A stretch of DNA of 54,735 nt from an uncultured Eubacteriales bacterium (GTDB taxonomy: Bacteria > Bacillota > Clostridia > Christensenellales > Aristaeellaceae), in contig ONHI01000002.1 of assembly GCA_900317565.1 (NCBI GenBank), forward strand, positions 1 through 54,735, given 5' to 3'. Made by a program: the position numbers and the translations under genes. The stretch's first letter is position 1, and each line of letters starts with the position of its first letter. The notes beneath the pieces are model-generated. The model worked only from the letters and a program-made list of their open reading frames with translations. It ran no database searches and had not been told where the DNA came from. Positions 1 through 8,863 of this stretch are shown in pieces.

Positions 1-2130
1 GGCCAGGGTCGCCCCCAGCAGGGCGGCGCTCCCGGCCTGCGTCCCGCCTTCGGCAGCCGTCCGACGGGCGGCACACCCGGACAGAGGCCCGCCGGCGGCG
101 CGCCCCGCGGCGGCTTCGGCGGCCCGCGTCCCGGCTTCGGGCGCAAGGGCCCGGATCTCGTGCCCTCCGTGGAGAAGGAGCGCGTGTCCAACTACGATCC
201 CAACAAGAAGCAGTACGTGCGCCAGAACGATCCCGAGCGCAACCGCAATACCGGGCGCAGCGCGACCAAGCAGCGCGGCGGCGCCAGTAACCTGAACAAT
301 TACGACGACGAGTTCGTGCGCAATCGCAAGAAGCGCAAGGCCTCGGTCCAGAAGGCCGCCATACCGACCGTGAAGATCGAAAAGGCCTTCATGACCGCCG
401 AGACCATCACCGTGCGCGACCTGTCCGAGCGCATCGGCAAGCCCGCCGGCGAGATCATCAAGAAGCTGATGATGCTGGGCATCATCGCCACCATCAACAA
501 CGAGCTGGACTTCGACACCGCCACGCTGGTGGCCCAGGAGTTCGGCGTGGAGCTGGAGATGAAGCTGGCGGAGACCGCCGAGGACGCCCTGGAGAAGGAG
601 GACGTGGAGGACTCCGAGGAGGAGCTGCTGCCCCGTCCGCCGGTCGTCACCATCATGGGCCACGTCGACCACGGCAAGACCTCGCTGCTGGACTACATCC
701 GCAAGAGCCGCGTCACCGCGGGCGAGGCGGGCGGCATCACCCAGCACATCGGCGCGTACACCGTCGATCTGGACGGCCGCACGATCACCTTCCTGGATAC
801 CCCCGGCCACGAGGCCTTCACCTCGATGCGCCTGCGCGGCGCCCAGGCCACGGACATCGCCGTGCTGGTGGTGGCCGCGGACGACGGCGTCATGCCCCAG
901 ACCATCGAGGCCATCAACCACGCCAAGAGCGCGGGCGTCGAGATCATCGTCGCCATCAACAAGATGGACAAGCCCGCCGCCAACCCCGAGCACGTGAAGC
1001 AGCAGCTGACCGAGTACGAGCTGGTGACCACCGAGTGGGGCGGCAGCACCGAGATGGTGCCCGTATCCGCCATCACCGGCGAGGGCGTGGACGACCTGCT
1101 GGAGACCATACTGCTCACCGCCGACGTGAACGACTATCGCGCCAACCCGAACCGCAAGGCCCGCGGCATCATCATCGAGGCCAAGCTGGACAAGGGCCGC
1201 GGCCCGGTGGCCACGGTGCTGGTGAAGAACGGCACGCTGAACGTGGGCGACGCCATCGTCGCCGGCACGGCCTATGGCCGCGTGCGCGCCATGACCAACG
1301 ATCGCGGCGAGCGCGTGAAGAGCGCCGGCCCCTCCCAGCCGGTGGAGGTCATCGGCTTCAACGACGTGCCCGACGCGGGCGACCAGATCACCGCGGTGGA
1401 CGACGAGAAGCTGAGCCGCCAGGTGGCCGAGGAGCGCAAGGACAAGCTGCGCGCGGCGCTGATCAAGACCCAGACGAAGACTACGCTGGACGATCTGTTC
1501 AGCCAGATCTCCGCGGGCGAGATCAAGGACCTGAACGTCATCATCAAGGCCGACGTGCAGGGCTCCGTCGAGGCCGTGCGCCAGAGTCTGGAGAAGCTGA
1601 GCAACGACGAGGTGCGGGTGCGCTGCATCCACGGCGCCGTGGGCGCGATCAACGAATCCGACACGCTGCTGGCCTCCACGGCCAACGCCATCATCATCGG
1701 CTTCAACGTGCGCCCGGACAACAACGCCCGCGACATGGCGGAGCGCGAGAAGATCGACATCCGGCTGTACCGCGTGATCTACCAGGCCATCGAGGACGTG
1801 GAGAACGCCATGAAGGGCATGCTCGCCCCGAAGTTCAAGGAGGTCCTGCTGGGCCACGCCACCGTGCGCCAGCCCTTCAAGGTCTCCGGCGTGGGCACCA
1901 TCGCCGGCTCCTACGTCACTGACGGCAAGATCGCCCGCAACGCCCAGATCCGCCTGCTGCGCGACAACATCGTCATCCACGAGGGCAAGATCGACTCCCT
2001 GAAGCGCTTCAAGGACGACGCCAAGGAGGTCAACACCGGCTACGAGTGCGGCATCGGCATCGAGAATTACAACGACATCAAGGAGAACGACGTGATCGAG
2101 TGCTTCGTGATGGAGGAGATCGAAAGGTAA
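1..2130 (+). CDS. infB: Translation initiation factor IF-2 (5' end outside window)
   Basis: GTPase that places initiator tRNA on the 30S subunit and promotes subunit joining. The frame is open from base 1, so the gene enters from the left; the GTG at 160 is an internal Val codon. Residues 1-53 are Gly/Pro/Arg-rich low complexity, as in the N-terminal part of long bacterial IF-2. An IF2_N-type helical domain follows (about 130-165). The G domain shows GHVDHGKT (220-227), DTPGHEAF (about 266) and NKMD (about 320), followed by SAITGEG. The rest matches IF-2 domains II-IV and ends [12 protein letters not shown]. It is the first gene of the infB-rbfA-nrnA-truB-ribF operon order. Identification is certain; only the 5' end is missing. 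Confidence 0.98.
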   Translation, partial: GQGRPQQGGAPGLRPAFGSRPTGGTPGQRPAGGAPRGGFGGPRPGFGRKGPDLVPSVEKERVSNYDPNKKQYVRQNDPERNRNTGRSATKQRGGASNLNNYDDEFVRNRKKRKASVQKAAIPTVKIEKAFMTAETITVRDLSERIGKPAGEIIKKLMMLGIIATINNELDFDTATLVAQEFGVELEMKLAETAEDALEKEDVEDSEEELLPRPPVVTIMGHVDHGKTSLLDYIRKSRVTAGEAGGITQHIGAYTVDLDGRTITFLDTPGHEAFTSMRLRGAQATDIAVLVVAADDGVMPQTIEAINHAKSAGVEIIVAINKMDKPAANPEHVKQQLTEYELVTTEWGGSTEMVPVSAITGEGVDDLLETILLTADVNDYRANPNRKARGIIIEAKLDKGRGPVATVLVKNGTLNVGDAIVAGTAYGRVRAMTNDRGERVKSAGPSQPVEVIGFNDVPDAGDQITAVDDEKLSRQVAEERKDKLRAALIKTQTKTTLDDLFSQISAGEIKDLNVIIKADVQGSVEAVRQSLEKLSNDEVRVRCIHGAVGAINESDTLLASTANAIIIGFNVRPDNNARDMAEREKIDIRLYRVIYQAIEDVENAMKGMLAPKFKEVLLGHATVRQPFKVSGVGTIAGSYVTDGKIARNAQIRLLRDNIVIHEGKIDSLKRFKDDAKEVNTGYECGIGIENYNDIKENDVIECFVMEEIER

Positions 2131-2148
2131 TCCAACCGCAATTGACAG

Positions 2149-2173
2149 TAGGGGCGCCGCTTTGGCGCCCCTA
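2149..2173. repeat. Short hairpin repeat, TAGGGGCG/CGCCCCTA type
   Basis: A perfect 10-bp inverted repeat (TAGGGGCGCC, loop GCTTT, GGCGCCCCTA) lies in the infB-rbfA gap. It shares the outer TAGGGGCG/CGCCCCTA core with elements at 27305 and 36343, and closely resembles 30652. No T-run follows, so it is more likely a mobile or scattered palindrome than a terminator. Confidence 0.7.
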
Positions 2174-2202
2174 AACAGGTTATGGACTTTCAGGAGGATA
2201 AA

Positions 2203-2539
2203 ATGGCTTCTTTTGACCGTATAGACCGCATCTCCCAGGAGGTGCACAAGGCGATCGACGGCATCATCCGCGACGAGCTGAACGACCCGCGCATCGGCGG
2301 CACCTGGTCCATCGTGCGCTGCGAGGTCACCCGCGACCTGCGCTACTGCAAGGTGCGGGGACATGATGAAGGCGCTGCAAAAGGCCTCCGGCTTCGTGCG
2401 CCGGGAGCTGGGCCGCCGGGTGGACCTGCGCTACGTGCCGGAGATCCTGTTCGAGCTGGACACCAACATCGAATACGCGGCCCACATCAATCAACTGCTG
2501 AAGGAGACCCAGCGCAATGGCGAAACGGGTGACGATTGA
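2203..2539 (+). pseudogene. rbfA: Ribosome-binding factor A, frameshifted with internal loss
   Basis: RbfA helps mature the 16S 5' end in the 30S subunit. ATG 2203 follows AGGAGG (2192-2197). The first frame gives a normal RbfA N-terminus (MASFDRIDRISQEVHKAIDG, then ...RDLRYCKV) up to about 2354. The family then has about a dozen residues (beta strand plus linker) before the KALQKASGFVRRELG helix. Here those are missing, and the C-terminal half continues in another frame from about 2360 to TGA 2537-2539, ending with ...YVPEILFELDTNIEYAAHIN. The first frame reads out of register to a stop at 2532. This is either a real inactivating deletion or an assembly error. The end overlaps the nrnA start. 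Confidence 0.85.
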
Positions 2540-3512
2540 GACCCTGGCCGAATGGCTGCGGGACAAGGATGACATCGCGCTGCTGGGCCACATCTCCCCG
2601 GACGGCGACGCGGCGGGCTCCAACCTGGCGATGTACCACGCCCTCAGGGCGATGGGCAAGCGCGCCGTGGTGTGCCTGCCCGAGGGCATACCGCTGCTTT
2701 ACGCCGGCCTGCCCGGCGCGGAGAGCGTGATCGCCACCGGCGATCCGCTGCCCTTTGTGCCGAGGACGGCCCTGGCGATAGACGTCTCCGAGGACGCGCG
2801 TCTGGGCGAGGCGGGCCTGAAGCTGTTCGGGGCCTGCGAGCATCGGGCCGCGCTGGACCATCACCACACGAATCCCGGCTTCGGCCAGATCTACGCGCTG
2901 GACGGCTATGCCGCTGCGGCGGGCGAGCTGGTGGTGGACCTGATCGAGGCGCTGGGCGTGGCGCTGACCCGGGACATGGGCAGCTGCCTGTTCGTGGCGA
3001 TCTCCACCGACTGCGGCCATTTCAACTATTCCAACACCCGGGAGCAGACCTTCCGCGCGGCGGCGAAGTGCGCCGCCACGGGCATCGACATCGCCGGCAT
3101 CACCGAGCGGCTGTACCGCACCCGCACCCGGGGGCGCACGCTGTTGCTGGGCAAGGTGCTCTCCGGGCTGGAGCTGTCCCCGGACGGCAGGATGGCCTGG
3201 GCCCGTCTGACGGAGCGGATGCTCTCGGACGCCGGCGCGCGCCGGGAGGACAACGAGGGCATCGTCAACTATCTGCTGGAGATACAGGACGTGGAGCTGG
3301 CCGTGCTGGCCGAGGAGCGGGGGCCGGAGACCACCAAGTTCTCGCTGCGCTCCAAGGCCCCGATCAACGTCGCCCGGGACATGGCCGCGCCGCTGGGCGG
3401 CGGGGGACACGACCTGGCCGCGGGCGCGACGCTGCAAAAGCCCCTGGAGGACGCCCTCGCCACGGTGCTGGCCCTGGCCGACGATGTGCTGGGGAGAACG
3501 CCTCATTCCTGA
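2517..3512 (+). CDS. nrnA: DHH-family oligoribonuclease / pAp phosphatase NrnA
   Basis: 331-aa DHH/DHHA1 phosphoesterase, expected to degrade very short RNAs (nanoRNA) and to dephosphorylate 3'-phosphoadenosine 5'-phosphate in the cytoplasm. Visible motifs are HISPDGDAAGSN near residue 24 (DxD metal site), ALDHHHTN near 117 (the DHH signature) and GGGGHDLAAGA near 295 (the DHHA1 substrate loop). Length fits B. subtilis NrnA. ATG 2517 lies within the end of the broken rbfA, with GGAG upstream. Its place between rbfA and truB is the standard Firmicutes order. Confidence 0.95.
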   Translation: MAKRVTIETLAEWLRDKDDIALLGHISPDGDAAGSNLAMYHALRAMGKRAVVCLPEGIPLLYAGLPGAESVIATGDPLPFVPRTALAIDVSEDARLGEAGLKLFGACEHRAALDHHHTNPGFGQIYALDGYAAAAGELVVDLIEALGVALTRDMGSCLFVAISTDCGHFNYSNTREQTFRAAAKCAATGIDIAGITERLYRTRTRGRTLLLGKVLSGLELSPDGRMAWARLTERMLSDAGARREDNEGIVNYLLEIQDVELAVLAEERGPETTKFSLRSKAPINVARDMAAPLGGGGHDLAAGATLQKPLEDALATVLALADDVLGRTPHS

Positions 3513-3536
3513 TTCCCAATTATCAAAGGACAACCT

Positions 3537-4442
3537 ATGAATGGATTTTTGAACGTCAAAAAGCCCACGGGCCGCACCTCGTCGGACATGGTGGTGTTCG
3601 TGCGCAAGCGCCTGCCCAAGGGCACGGCGGTGGGCCACGGCGGCACCCTGGACCCGGAGGCCTCCGGCGTGCTGCCGGTGTGCGTGGGCTCCGCGACGCG
3701 GCTGTTTGACTACATCATCGACAAGCGCAAGAGCTACGTCGCCCGGATCAAGCTGGGCGTGGAGACCGACACCCAGGACGCCACCGGCCAGGTGGTGGCC
3801 GAGCGCCCGGTGGAGGTGGGGGAGGATGAGCTGCGCGCCGTGCTGCCCCGGTTCGTCGGGGACATCGAGCAGATCCCGCCCATGTATTCCGCGCTGAAGC
3901 GGGACGGGCGGCGGCTGTACCAGCTGGCGCGCAAGGGCCAGTCCGTGGAGCTGGCGCCTCGGGCATGCCGGGTGGACGACATCGCCTTCCTCGGCGCAGA
4001 GGGCGGCGACGTGTACCGGCTGCGGATCGATTGCGGCAAGGGCGTGTACATCCGCACGCTGTGCCACGACATCGGCCAGGCGCTGGGCTGCGGCGCGCAC
4101 ATGCAGTCGCTGGAGCGCGTGGCCGCGGGCATATTCCGCGTGGAGGACGCGCTGGACCCGGAGCAGATCGACGCGCTGGCCCGGGAGGAGAGGCTGGAGG
4201 AGGCGCTGATTCCGCTGGACGCGCCCCTTTCCCATCTGCCCGCGGTGCGGGTGGGGGAGCGCAGCCGCCACGCGGTGCTGAACGGCAACCCGCTGAAGCC
4301 GGAGTGGCTGGACGCCCCGGCCCCGGCGGTCCCGGCGGTGCGGGTCTATTTGAACGATGAATTCGCGGGCATCGGCGAGCCCCGGGAGGACGGCGGCGTG
4401 CGCTTCCGGGCGATGCTCTACAGGACGGAGGACGACAGATGA
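3537..4442 (+). CDS. truB: tRNA pseudouridine(55) synthase TruB
   Basis: Makes pseudouridine 55 in the T-arm of tRNAs. 301 aa, a normal length. The catalytic motif GGTLDPEASG holds the nucleophile Asp39, and the family blocks VGSATRLFDYI, KSYVARIKLG, MYSALKRDGRRLY and CGKGVYIRTLCHDIG follow in order. AAGGA precedes ATG 3537. The stop overlaps the ribF start (ATGA), so the two are probably translationally coupled. Confidence 0.97.
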   Translation: MNGFLNVKKPTGRTSSDMVVFVRKRLPKGTAVGHGGTLDPEASGVLPVCVGSATRLFDYIIDKRKSYVARIKLGVETDTQDATGQVVAERPVEVGEDELRAVLPRFVGDIEQIPPMYSALKRDGRRLYQLARKGQSVELAPRACRVDDIAFLGAEGGDVYRLRIDCGKGVYIRTLCHDIGQALGCGAHMQSLERVAAGIFRVEDALDPEQIDALAREERLEEALIPLDAPLSHLPAVRVGERSRHAVLNGNPLKPEWLDAPAPAVPAVRVYLNDEFAGIGEPREDGGVRFRAMLYRTEDDR

Positions 4443-5005
4443 GGATCATTCACGACGGTTCTCAGTTCAGCGGCAGGCAGGCGGTGGTGGCCCTGGGCAT
4501 GTTTGACGGCGTGCACATCGGGCATCAGGCGCTGATCCGCCGGGCGGTGGCCCTGGCGGATGCGCTGGACGCCCAGAGCGTGGTGTGTACCTTCGACCGG
4601 CATCCGCTGTCCGTGCTGTGCCCGGAGCGGGCCCCCGCGCCGCTGTTGCCGCTGCATGAAAACCTGAAGAAATTCGAGCGTCTCGGCGCGGAATGGGCGC
4701 TGGTGCAGGCCTTCACCCCCGAGTACGGCGCGACGCCCCCGGAGGTGTTCCTGCGCCGGCTGACCGCCGAACTGCGGGTCGCCGCCATCGTGGTGGGGGA
4801 GAATTACACCTTCGGCGCGGGCGGCAGGGGCGACGCCGCGCTGGTGCGCAGCCTGGCCCCCGCGCTTGGCTATCGCGCGGTGATCGTGCCCCCCGTCATG
4901 GATGGCGACGTGATGTGCTCCTCCACCCATATCCGCAGCCTGCTGGCCCGGGGCGAGACCGAGCACGCCCAGCGGCTTCTGATGATCGCGGAGGACGCGA
5001 TATGA
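4439..5005 (+). CDS. ribF: FAD synthetase (FMN adenylyltransferase domain only)
   Basis: Adenylylates FMN to FAD. Standard RibF is about 310 aa, with an N-terminal adenylyltransferase and a C-terminal riboflavin kinase. This protein stops at 188 aa. The N-terminal domain looks complete: MFDGVHIGHQ (21-30), CTFDRHPLSV, VVGENYTFGAGGRGD and SSTHIRSLLARGE. The kinase domain is absent: the stop at 5005 is followed within 30 bases by the rpsO promoter, and no frame carries a kinase-like sequence. Overlaps truB by 4 nt, with GGAGG upstream. The cell would need riboflavin kinase from elsewhere. Confidence 0.9.
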   Translation: MRIIHDGSQFSGRQAVVALGMFDGVHIGHQALIRRAVALADALDAQSVVCTFDRHPLSVLCPERAPAPLLPLHENLKKFERLGAEWALVQAFTPEYGATPPEVFLRRLTAELRVAAIVVGENYTFGAGGRGDAALVRSLAPALGYRAVIVPPVMDGDVMCSSTHIRSLLARGETEHAQRLLMIAEDAI

Positions 5006-5031
5006 AGTTTCTGAAAAGTCCCTTTTCGCCG

Positions 5032-5060
5032 TTTACAAAACATGGGGCGTGTGGTAGAAT
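5032..5060 (+). promoter_or_regulatory. Sigma-A-type promoter for rpsO
   Basis: TTTACA (5032-5037), a 17-nt spacer and TAGAAT (5055-5060). It would start an mRNA leader of about 100 nt before rpsO. That leader contains two small GC hairpins (around 5107-5122 and 5126-5141) that could serve S15 autoregulation, though I cannot show this. Confidence 0.8.
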
Positions 5061-5165
5061 ACCATTTGTGGCAATGCGCAATTGACCACAGGCCGCTTGC
5101 CTGGTCTGCCGATGACTCCGACGGCTCACCCGGCTTGCGGGCAACAGAAAGAGGAGGAAATACGC

Positions 5166-5426
5166 ATGGAAATCAACAAGAAGGAAATCATGGAGACCTA
5201 TGCCCGCCACGAAGGCGACACCGGCTCCCCCGAGGTTCAGATCGCGCTGCTGACCGCGCGCATCAACCACCTGAACGAGCACCTGAAGGTGCACAAGAAG
5301 GACCACCACTCCCGCCGCGGCCTGCTGCTGATGGTCGGCCAGCGCCGTGGTCTGCTGGACTATCTGAAGAGCACTGACATCGAGGCCTATCGTGCCCTGA
5401 TCGCCAAGCTGGGCCTGCGCAAGTAA
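5166..5426 (+). CDS. rpsO: 30S ribosomal protein S15
   Basis: 86-aa primary 16S-binding protein of the small-subunit platform. The sequence matches S15 throughout: [40 protein letters not shown], and [19 protein letters not shown], ending [12 protein letters not shown] 5166 follows GAGGAGG (5151-5157); earlier in-frame starts lie in the leader and lack S15 similarity. It has its own promoter and precedes pnp, as in most bacteria. Confidence 0.98.
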   Translation: MEINKKEIMETYARHEGDTGSPEVQIALLTARINHLNEHLKVHKKDHHSRRGLLLMVGQRRGLLDYLKSTDIEAYRALIAKLGLRK

Positions 5427-5456
5427 GCCAGAGGGCATCCACGATACGTCTTTTCG

Positions 5457-5490
5457 CGCCGCCGCTTCGGCCTGCCGAGCGGCGGCGTTG
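5457..5490 (+). terminator. Hairpin after rpsO, probable terminator
   Basis: A perfect 10-bp stem, CGCCGCCGCT (5457-5466) with AGCGGCGGCG (5478-5487), followed by a poor T-run (TTGTGTG). It may terminate only partly, allowing read-through into pnp. Confidence 0.6.
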
Positions 5491-5596
5491 TGTGAAATCC
5501 GGGATTGCGGAGCCGACCGGACGCACACGACCGGCGGTGTGCGGACGCCAGGATGCGGGAATATGCCCGCAGGCGCGCGTCTGCACACTGCACAAG

Positions 5597-5689
5597 AGGC
5601 TCCCTCTGTGAGGGAGCTGGCTCGCGCAGCGAGACTGAGGGAGTACTCCCTCCGGCCCTTCGGGCCACCTCCCTCTGTGAGGGAGGCTG
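5597..5689. repeat. Multi-hairpin palindromic element upstream of pnp
   Basis: The 315-bp rpsO-pnp gap (5427-5741) holds the hairpin above and this about 93-bp element. Two copies of a 17-nt palindromic unit, CTCCCTCTGTGAGGGAG, lie at 5600-5616 and 5669-5685. Between them are three more self-complementary blocks: CTCGCGCAGCGAG, AGGGAGTACTCCCT and GGCCCTTCGGGCC. It resembles the scattered palindromic elements common in gut Clostridia genomes. No coding potential is seen. Confidence 0.75.
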
Positions 5690-5741
5690 AGATGGTACCA
5701 ATTATAAATCAATATAGAGAACACCCAAGGAGGGTAACAAC

Positions 5742-7847
5742 ATGTTCAAGAGCTACAGCATGGAGCTGGGCGGACGCACGCTCACGCTCGAATTCGGCAA
5801 GTATGCCGAGCAGGCCAGCGGCGCCACCTTCGTGCGCTATGGCGACACCTGCGTGCTGGTCACCGCCACGGTGGCCGACGCCCCGCGCCCGGGCATCGAT
5901 TTCTTCCCGCTGAGCGTGGATTTTGAAGAGAAGCTGTATTCCGTCGGCCACATTCCGGGCTCCTGGAATCGCCGCGAGGGCCGTCCGGCTGAGAAGGCCA
6001 TACTGACCTGCCGCCTGATCGACCGCCCGCTGCGCCCCCTGTTCCCCAAGGGAATGCGGCACGACGTCTCCGTCGTCTGCACCGTGATGTCCGTCGAGCA
6101 GGACAACATCCCCGACATCCCCTCGATGATCGGCGCGTCCGCCGCCCTGGCCACCTCCCAGATCCCGTGGGCGGGCCCCATCGGCGCGGTGAACATCGGC
6201 TATGTGGACGGCGAGTATATCGTCAACCCCACCGTCGAGCAGCGCGAGGTCTCCCTGATGAACCTGACCGTGGCCGGCACCTCCGAGGCCGTGCTGATGG
6301 TCGAGGCCGGCGCGAAGGAGGTCTCCGAGGAGATCATGCTGGGCGCGATACTGTTCGCCCACGAGGAGATCAAGAAGATCGTCGCCTTCATCAACGGCAT
6401 CGTCGCCGAGATCGGCAAGGAGAAGAAGGAATTCCCGCTGTCCCTGCCGGGCGAGGACGTGAAGGCCGCCGTGCGCGAGTACGCGCTGGAGAAGGTCGAG
6501 TGGATGTTCGAGACCTTTGAGAGGTCCGAGCGCAACGCCCGCGAGGAGCAGGTCAAGGCCGAGGTCGCCGAGCACTTTGCCGAGCAGTTCGAGGGCCGCG
6601 AGCAGGAGGTCGCCGACGCGCTGTACAACGTGCAGAAGGAAGTCATGCGCCGCCACATCATCGACAAGGGCATCCGTCCCGACGGCCGCAAGCTGACCGA
6701 GGTCCGCCCCATCTGGTGCGAGGTCGGCGTTCTGCCCCGTCCCCACGGCTCCGCCGTGTTCACCCGCGGCCAGACCCAGGTCATGACCGTGGCCACCCTG
6801 GCCCCCCTCAGCGAGCAGCAGATCATCGACGGCATCGGCACCGAGGATCGCAAGCGCTACATGCACCATTACAACTTCCCGGGCTATTCCACCGGCGAGG
6901 CCAAGCCCTCCCGCTCCCCGGGACGCCGCGAGATCGGCCACGGCGCGCTGGCTGAGCGCGCGCTGCTGCCGATGATCCCCTCCGTGGAGGAGTTCCCCTA
7001 CTGCCTGCGCCTGGTCTCCGAGGTCATGTCCTCCAACGGCTCCACCTCCCAGGCCTCCGTCTGCGGCAGCACCCTGGCCCTGATGGACGCGGGCGTGCCG
7101 ATCAAGCGCCCCGTGGCCGGCGTGGCCATGGGCCTGATCAAGGACGTGGAGAACACCGGCAAGGTGGCCGTGCTGACCGACATCCAGGGCCTGGAGGACT
7201 TCCTGGGCGACATGGACTTCAAGGTGGCCGGCACCGCCCAGGGCATCCGCATGCACATCCTGGGCAAGATGCTCGAGGTGCTGCCCGCGCCGCGGGAGAA
7301 CCTGTCCAAGTACGCGCCCAAGATCGTCCACTTCATGATCAACCCCGAGAAGATCGGCGAGGTCGTCGGACCCCGCGGCAAGACCATCAACAAGATCATC
7401 GAGGAGACCGGCGTCAAGATCGATATCGAGGACGACGGCAGCGTGTACATCGCCACCGAGGACGACGCGGCTGCGAAGAAGGCCCGCCAGATCATCGAGG
7501 GCATCGCCAAGGACCTGCAGGTGGGCGACGTGTTCACCGGCAAGGTCGTGCGCATCATGAGCTTCGGTGCGTTCGTGGAGTATGCCCCCGGCAAGGACGG
7601 CATGATCCACATCTCCAAGCTGGCCAATGAGCGCGTGGAGAAGGTGGAGGACGTGGTGAACATCGGCGACGAGCTGGAGGTCCGCGTGGGCGAGATCGAC
7701 AGCCAGGGCCGCGTGAACCTGGTCCGCAACGACATCGTGTACGACGACGACTCCATGCCGGTGCGCCGTCCCCCGCGCCGCGACGGCGATCGCGGTGGCC
7801 GCAGCGGCGATCGCGGCGGAGACCGCAGGCCGCGCCGCCGGGACTAA
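5742..7847 (+). CDS. pnp: Polyribonucleotide nucleotidyltransferase (PNPase)
   Basis: 3'-5' phosphorolytic exoribonuclease of the RNA degradosome, 701 aa (normal length). It has two RNase PH-type domains (about 12-145 and 320-460) joined by a helical linker. The second core contains the motif [14 protein letters not shown] and the sequence [23 protein letters not shown] domain ([15 protein letters not shown] near 544) and an S1 domain ([20 protein letters not shown], about 600-665) follow. The C-terminal tail is rich in Arg, Gly and Asp. GGAGG precedes ATG 5742. Confidence 0.98.
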   Translation: MFKSYSMELGGRTLTLEFGKYAEQASGATFVRYGDTCVLVTATVADAPRPGIDFFPLSVDFEEKLYSVGHIPGSWNRREGRPAEKAILTCRLIDRPLRPLFPKGMRHDVSVVCTVMSVEQDNIPDIPSMIGASAALATSQIPWAGPIGAVNIGYVDGEYIVNPTVEQREVSLMNLTVAGTSEAVLMVEAGAKEVSEEIMLGAILFAHEEIKKIVAFINGIVAEIGKEKKEFPLSLPGEDVKAAVREYALEKVEWMFETFERSERNAREEQVKAEVAEHFAEQFEGREQEVADALYNVQKEVMRRHIIDKGIRPDGRKLTEVRPIWCEVGVLPRPHGSAVFTRGQTQVMTVATLAPLSEQQIIDGIGTEDRKRYMHHYNFPGYSTGEAKPSRSPGRREIGHGALAERALLPMIPSVEEFPYCLRLVSEVMSSNGSTSQASVCGSTLALMDAGVPIKRPVAGVAMGLIKDVENTGKVAVLTDIQGLEDFLGDMDFKVAGTAQGIRMHILGKMLEVLPAPRENLSKYAPKIVHFMINPEKIGEVVGPRGKTINKIIEETGVKIDIEDDGSVYIATEDDAAAKKARQIIEGIAKDLQVGDVFTGKVVRIMSFGAFVEYAPGKDGMIHISKLANERVEKVEDVVNIGDELEVRVGEIDSQGRVNLVRNDIVYDDDSMPVRRPPRRDGDRGGRSGDRGGDRRPRRRD

Positions 7848-7867
7848 TTTCCGATAGATTATAATCA

Positions 7868-7894
7868 GGATGGGCATACTTTGTATGCCCATCC
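7868..7894. terminator. Perfect 12-bp hairpin after pnp
   Basis: GGATGGGCATAC, loop TTT, GTATGCCCATCC. No T-run follows, so it may act as an mRNA 3'-end stabiliser or processing barrier rather than a strong terminator. Confidence 0.55.
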
Positions 7895-7927
7895 GTCCGT
7901 TTCTGCGTGGATAACGTGAGGTAGCAT

Positions 7928-8863
7928 ATGGATTTGAGCAGCATCACTACCAAGCAGTTCCAGCCGCTGACGGACGTGCAGCGGGTGTGGGACTTCATGG
8001 TCGAGGTCTACGCGGACGACTGGTCCAACGGCGTGCCCGCGCCGTTCTTCGAGTACGCCCTCGCTTCGGCCTGGCTGGACAAGAACTATCTGTTCATGGA
8101 CCGGCTGTGGCTGGACGGGGACAGGGTCGTGGCCTTCGCCTTCTATGAGAATCCCTGCACCGATGTCCATGTGAACCTGCGGCCCGGATACGAGGCGCTG
8201 GCGGAGGAGATCGTCGAGTACGGCGAGACGCAGATGCCCCGCTTTGACGGCGAGAAGGCCTTCGTGCTGTTTCCGGGACAGACGGCGCTGATCGAGGCGG
8301 TGAAGCGCCGGGGCTATGTCGTCCGCCACGAGGAAGTCGATCACGCCTTTGACTTTGAGACCGGCGCGCTGGACTATCCGCTGCCGGAGGGCTTTCACGT
8401 GATCGACCCGCCCGCCTGCGAGCCGGAGAAGCTGGCCCGCTGCTTCTGGCGGGGCTTCGGCAGCGACGAGCGCGAGCCCTTTGAAAACTGGGCGGACCGG
8501 GTGACCGGCGACGATTGGACCGCCCAGCGGTCCTATTACGGCGTGCTGGGCGTGACCCTCGCGCCGCCGCCCCACGCCACCTATGACCACAACGTCATCA
8601 TCGCCGACGGGACCGGGGAATATGCCTGCTTCTCGGGGATGTGGTGGGTGCCGGAGGACCGCCTGGCCTACATGGAGCCGCTGTGCACGGTCCCCGAGCA
8701 CCGGGGCAAGGGCCTGGCCGCCGCGGCGCTGTCGATGCACGTCAGGCGATTGCGGCCCCTGGGCGCGCGCCTGATGACCGGCGGCGGCAGCCCGTTCTAT
8801 GCCCGCATCGGCTATAACCGCCAGATCCGCTGGCAACACTGGGAAAAGGAGCAAACGACATGA
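7928..8863 (+). CDS. GNAT-family N-acetyltransferase, two-domain
   Basis: 311-aa protein whose C-terminal half carries a GNAT acetyl-CoA fold. AYMEPLCTVPEHRGKGLAAA is the beta4/motif A pyrophosphate loop, and SPFYARIGY is the usual C-terminal strand. The N-terminal half looks like a second, degenerate GNAT domain (FVLFPGQTALIEAVKRRGY). The substrate cannot be read from the sequence. ATG 7928 is preceded by GTGAGG, and the stop overlaps the next gene (ATGA), so it is coupled to the M16 peptidase. Confidence 0.85.
   Translation: MDLSSITTKQFQPLTDVQRVWDFMVEVYADDWSNGVPAPFFEYALASAWLDKNYLFMDRLWLDGDRVVAFAFYENPCTDVHVNLRPGYEALAEEIVEYGETQMPRFDGEKAFVLFPGQTALIEAVKRRGYVVRHEEVDHAFDFETGALDYPLPEGFHVIDPPACEPEKLARCFWRGFGSDEREPFENWADRVTGDDWTAQRSYYGVLGVTLAPPPHATYDHNVIIADGTGEYACFSGMWWVPEDRLAYMEPLCTVPEHRGKGLAAAALSMHVRRLRPLGARLMTGGGSPFYARIGYNRQIRWQHWEKEQTT

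Noticed and set aside
5006-5165. Missing riboflavin kinase domain after a ribF frameshift
   Set aside because: All frames after 5005 were read; the stretch is too short and holds the rpsO promoter and leader.
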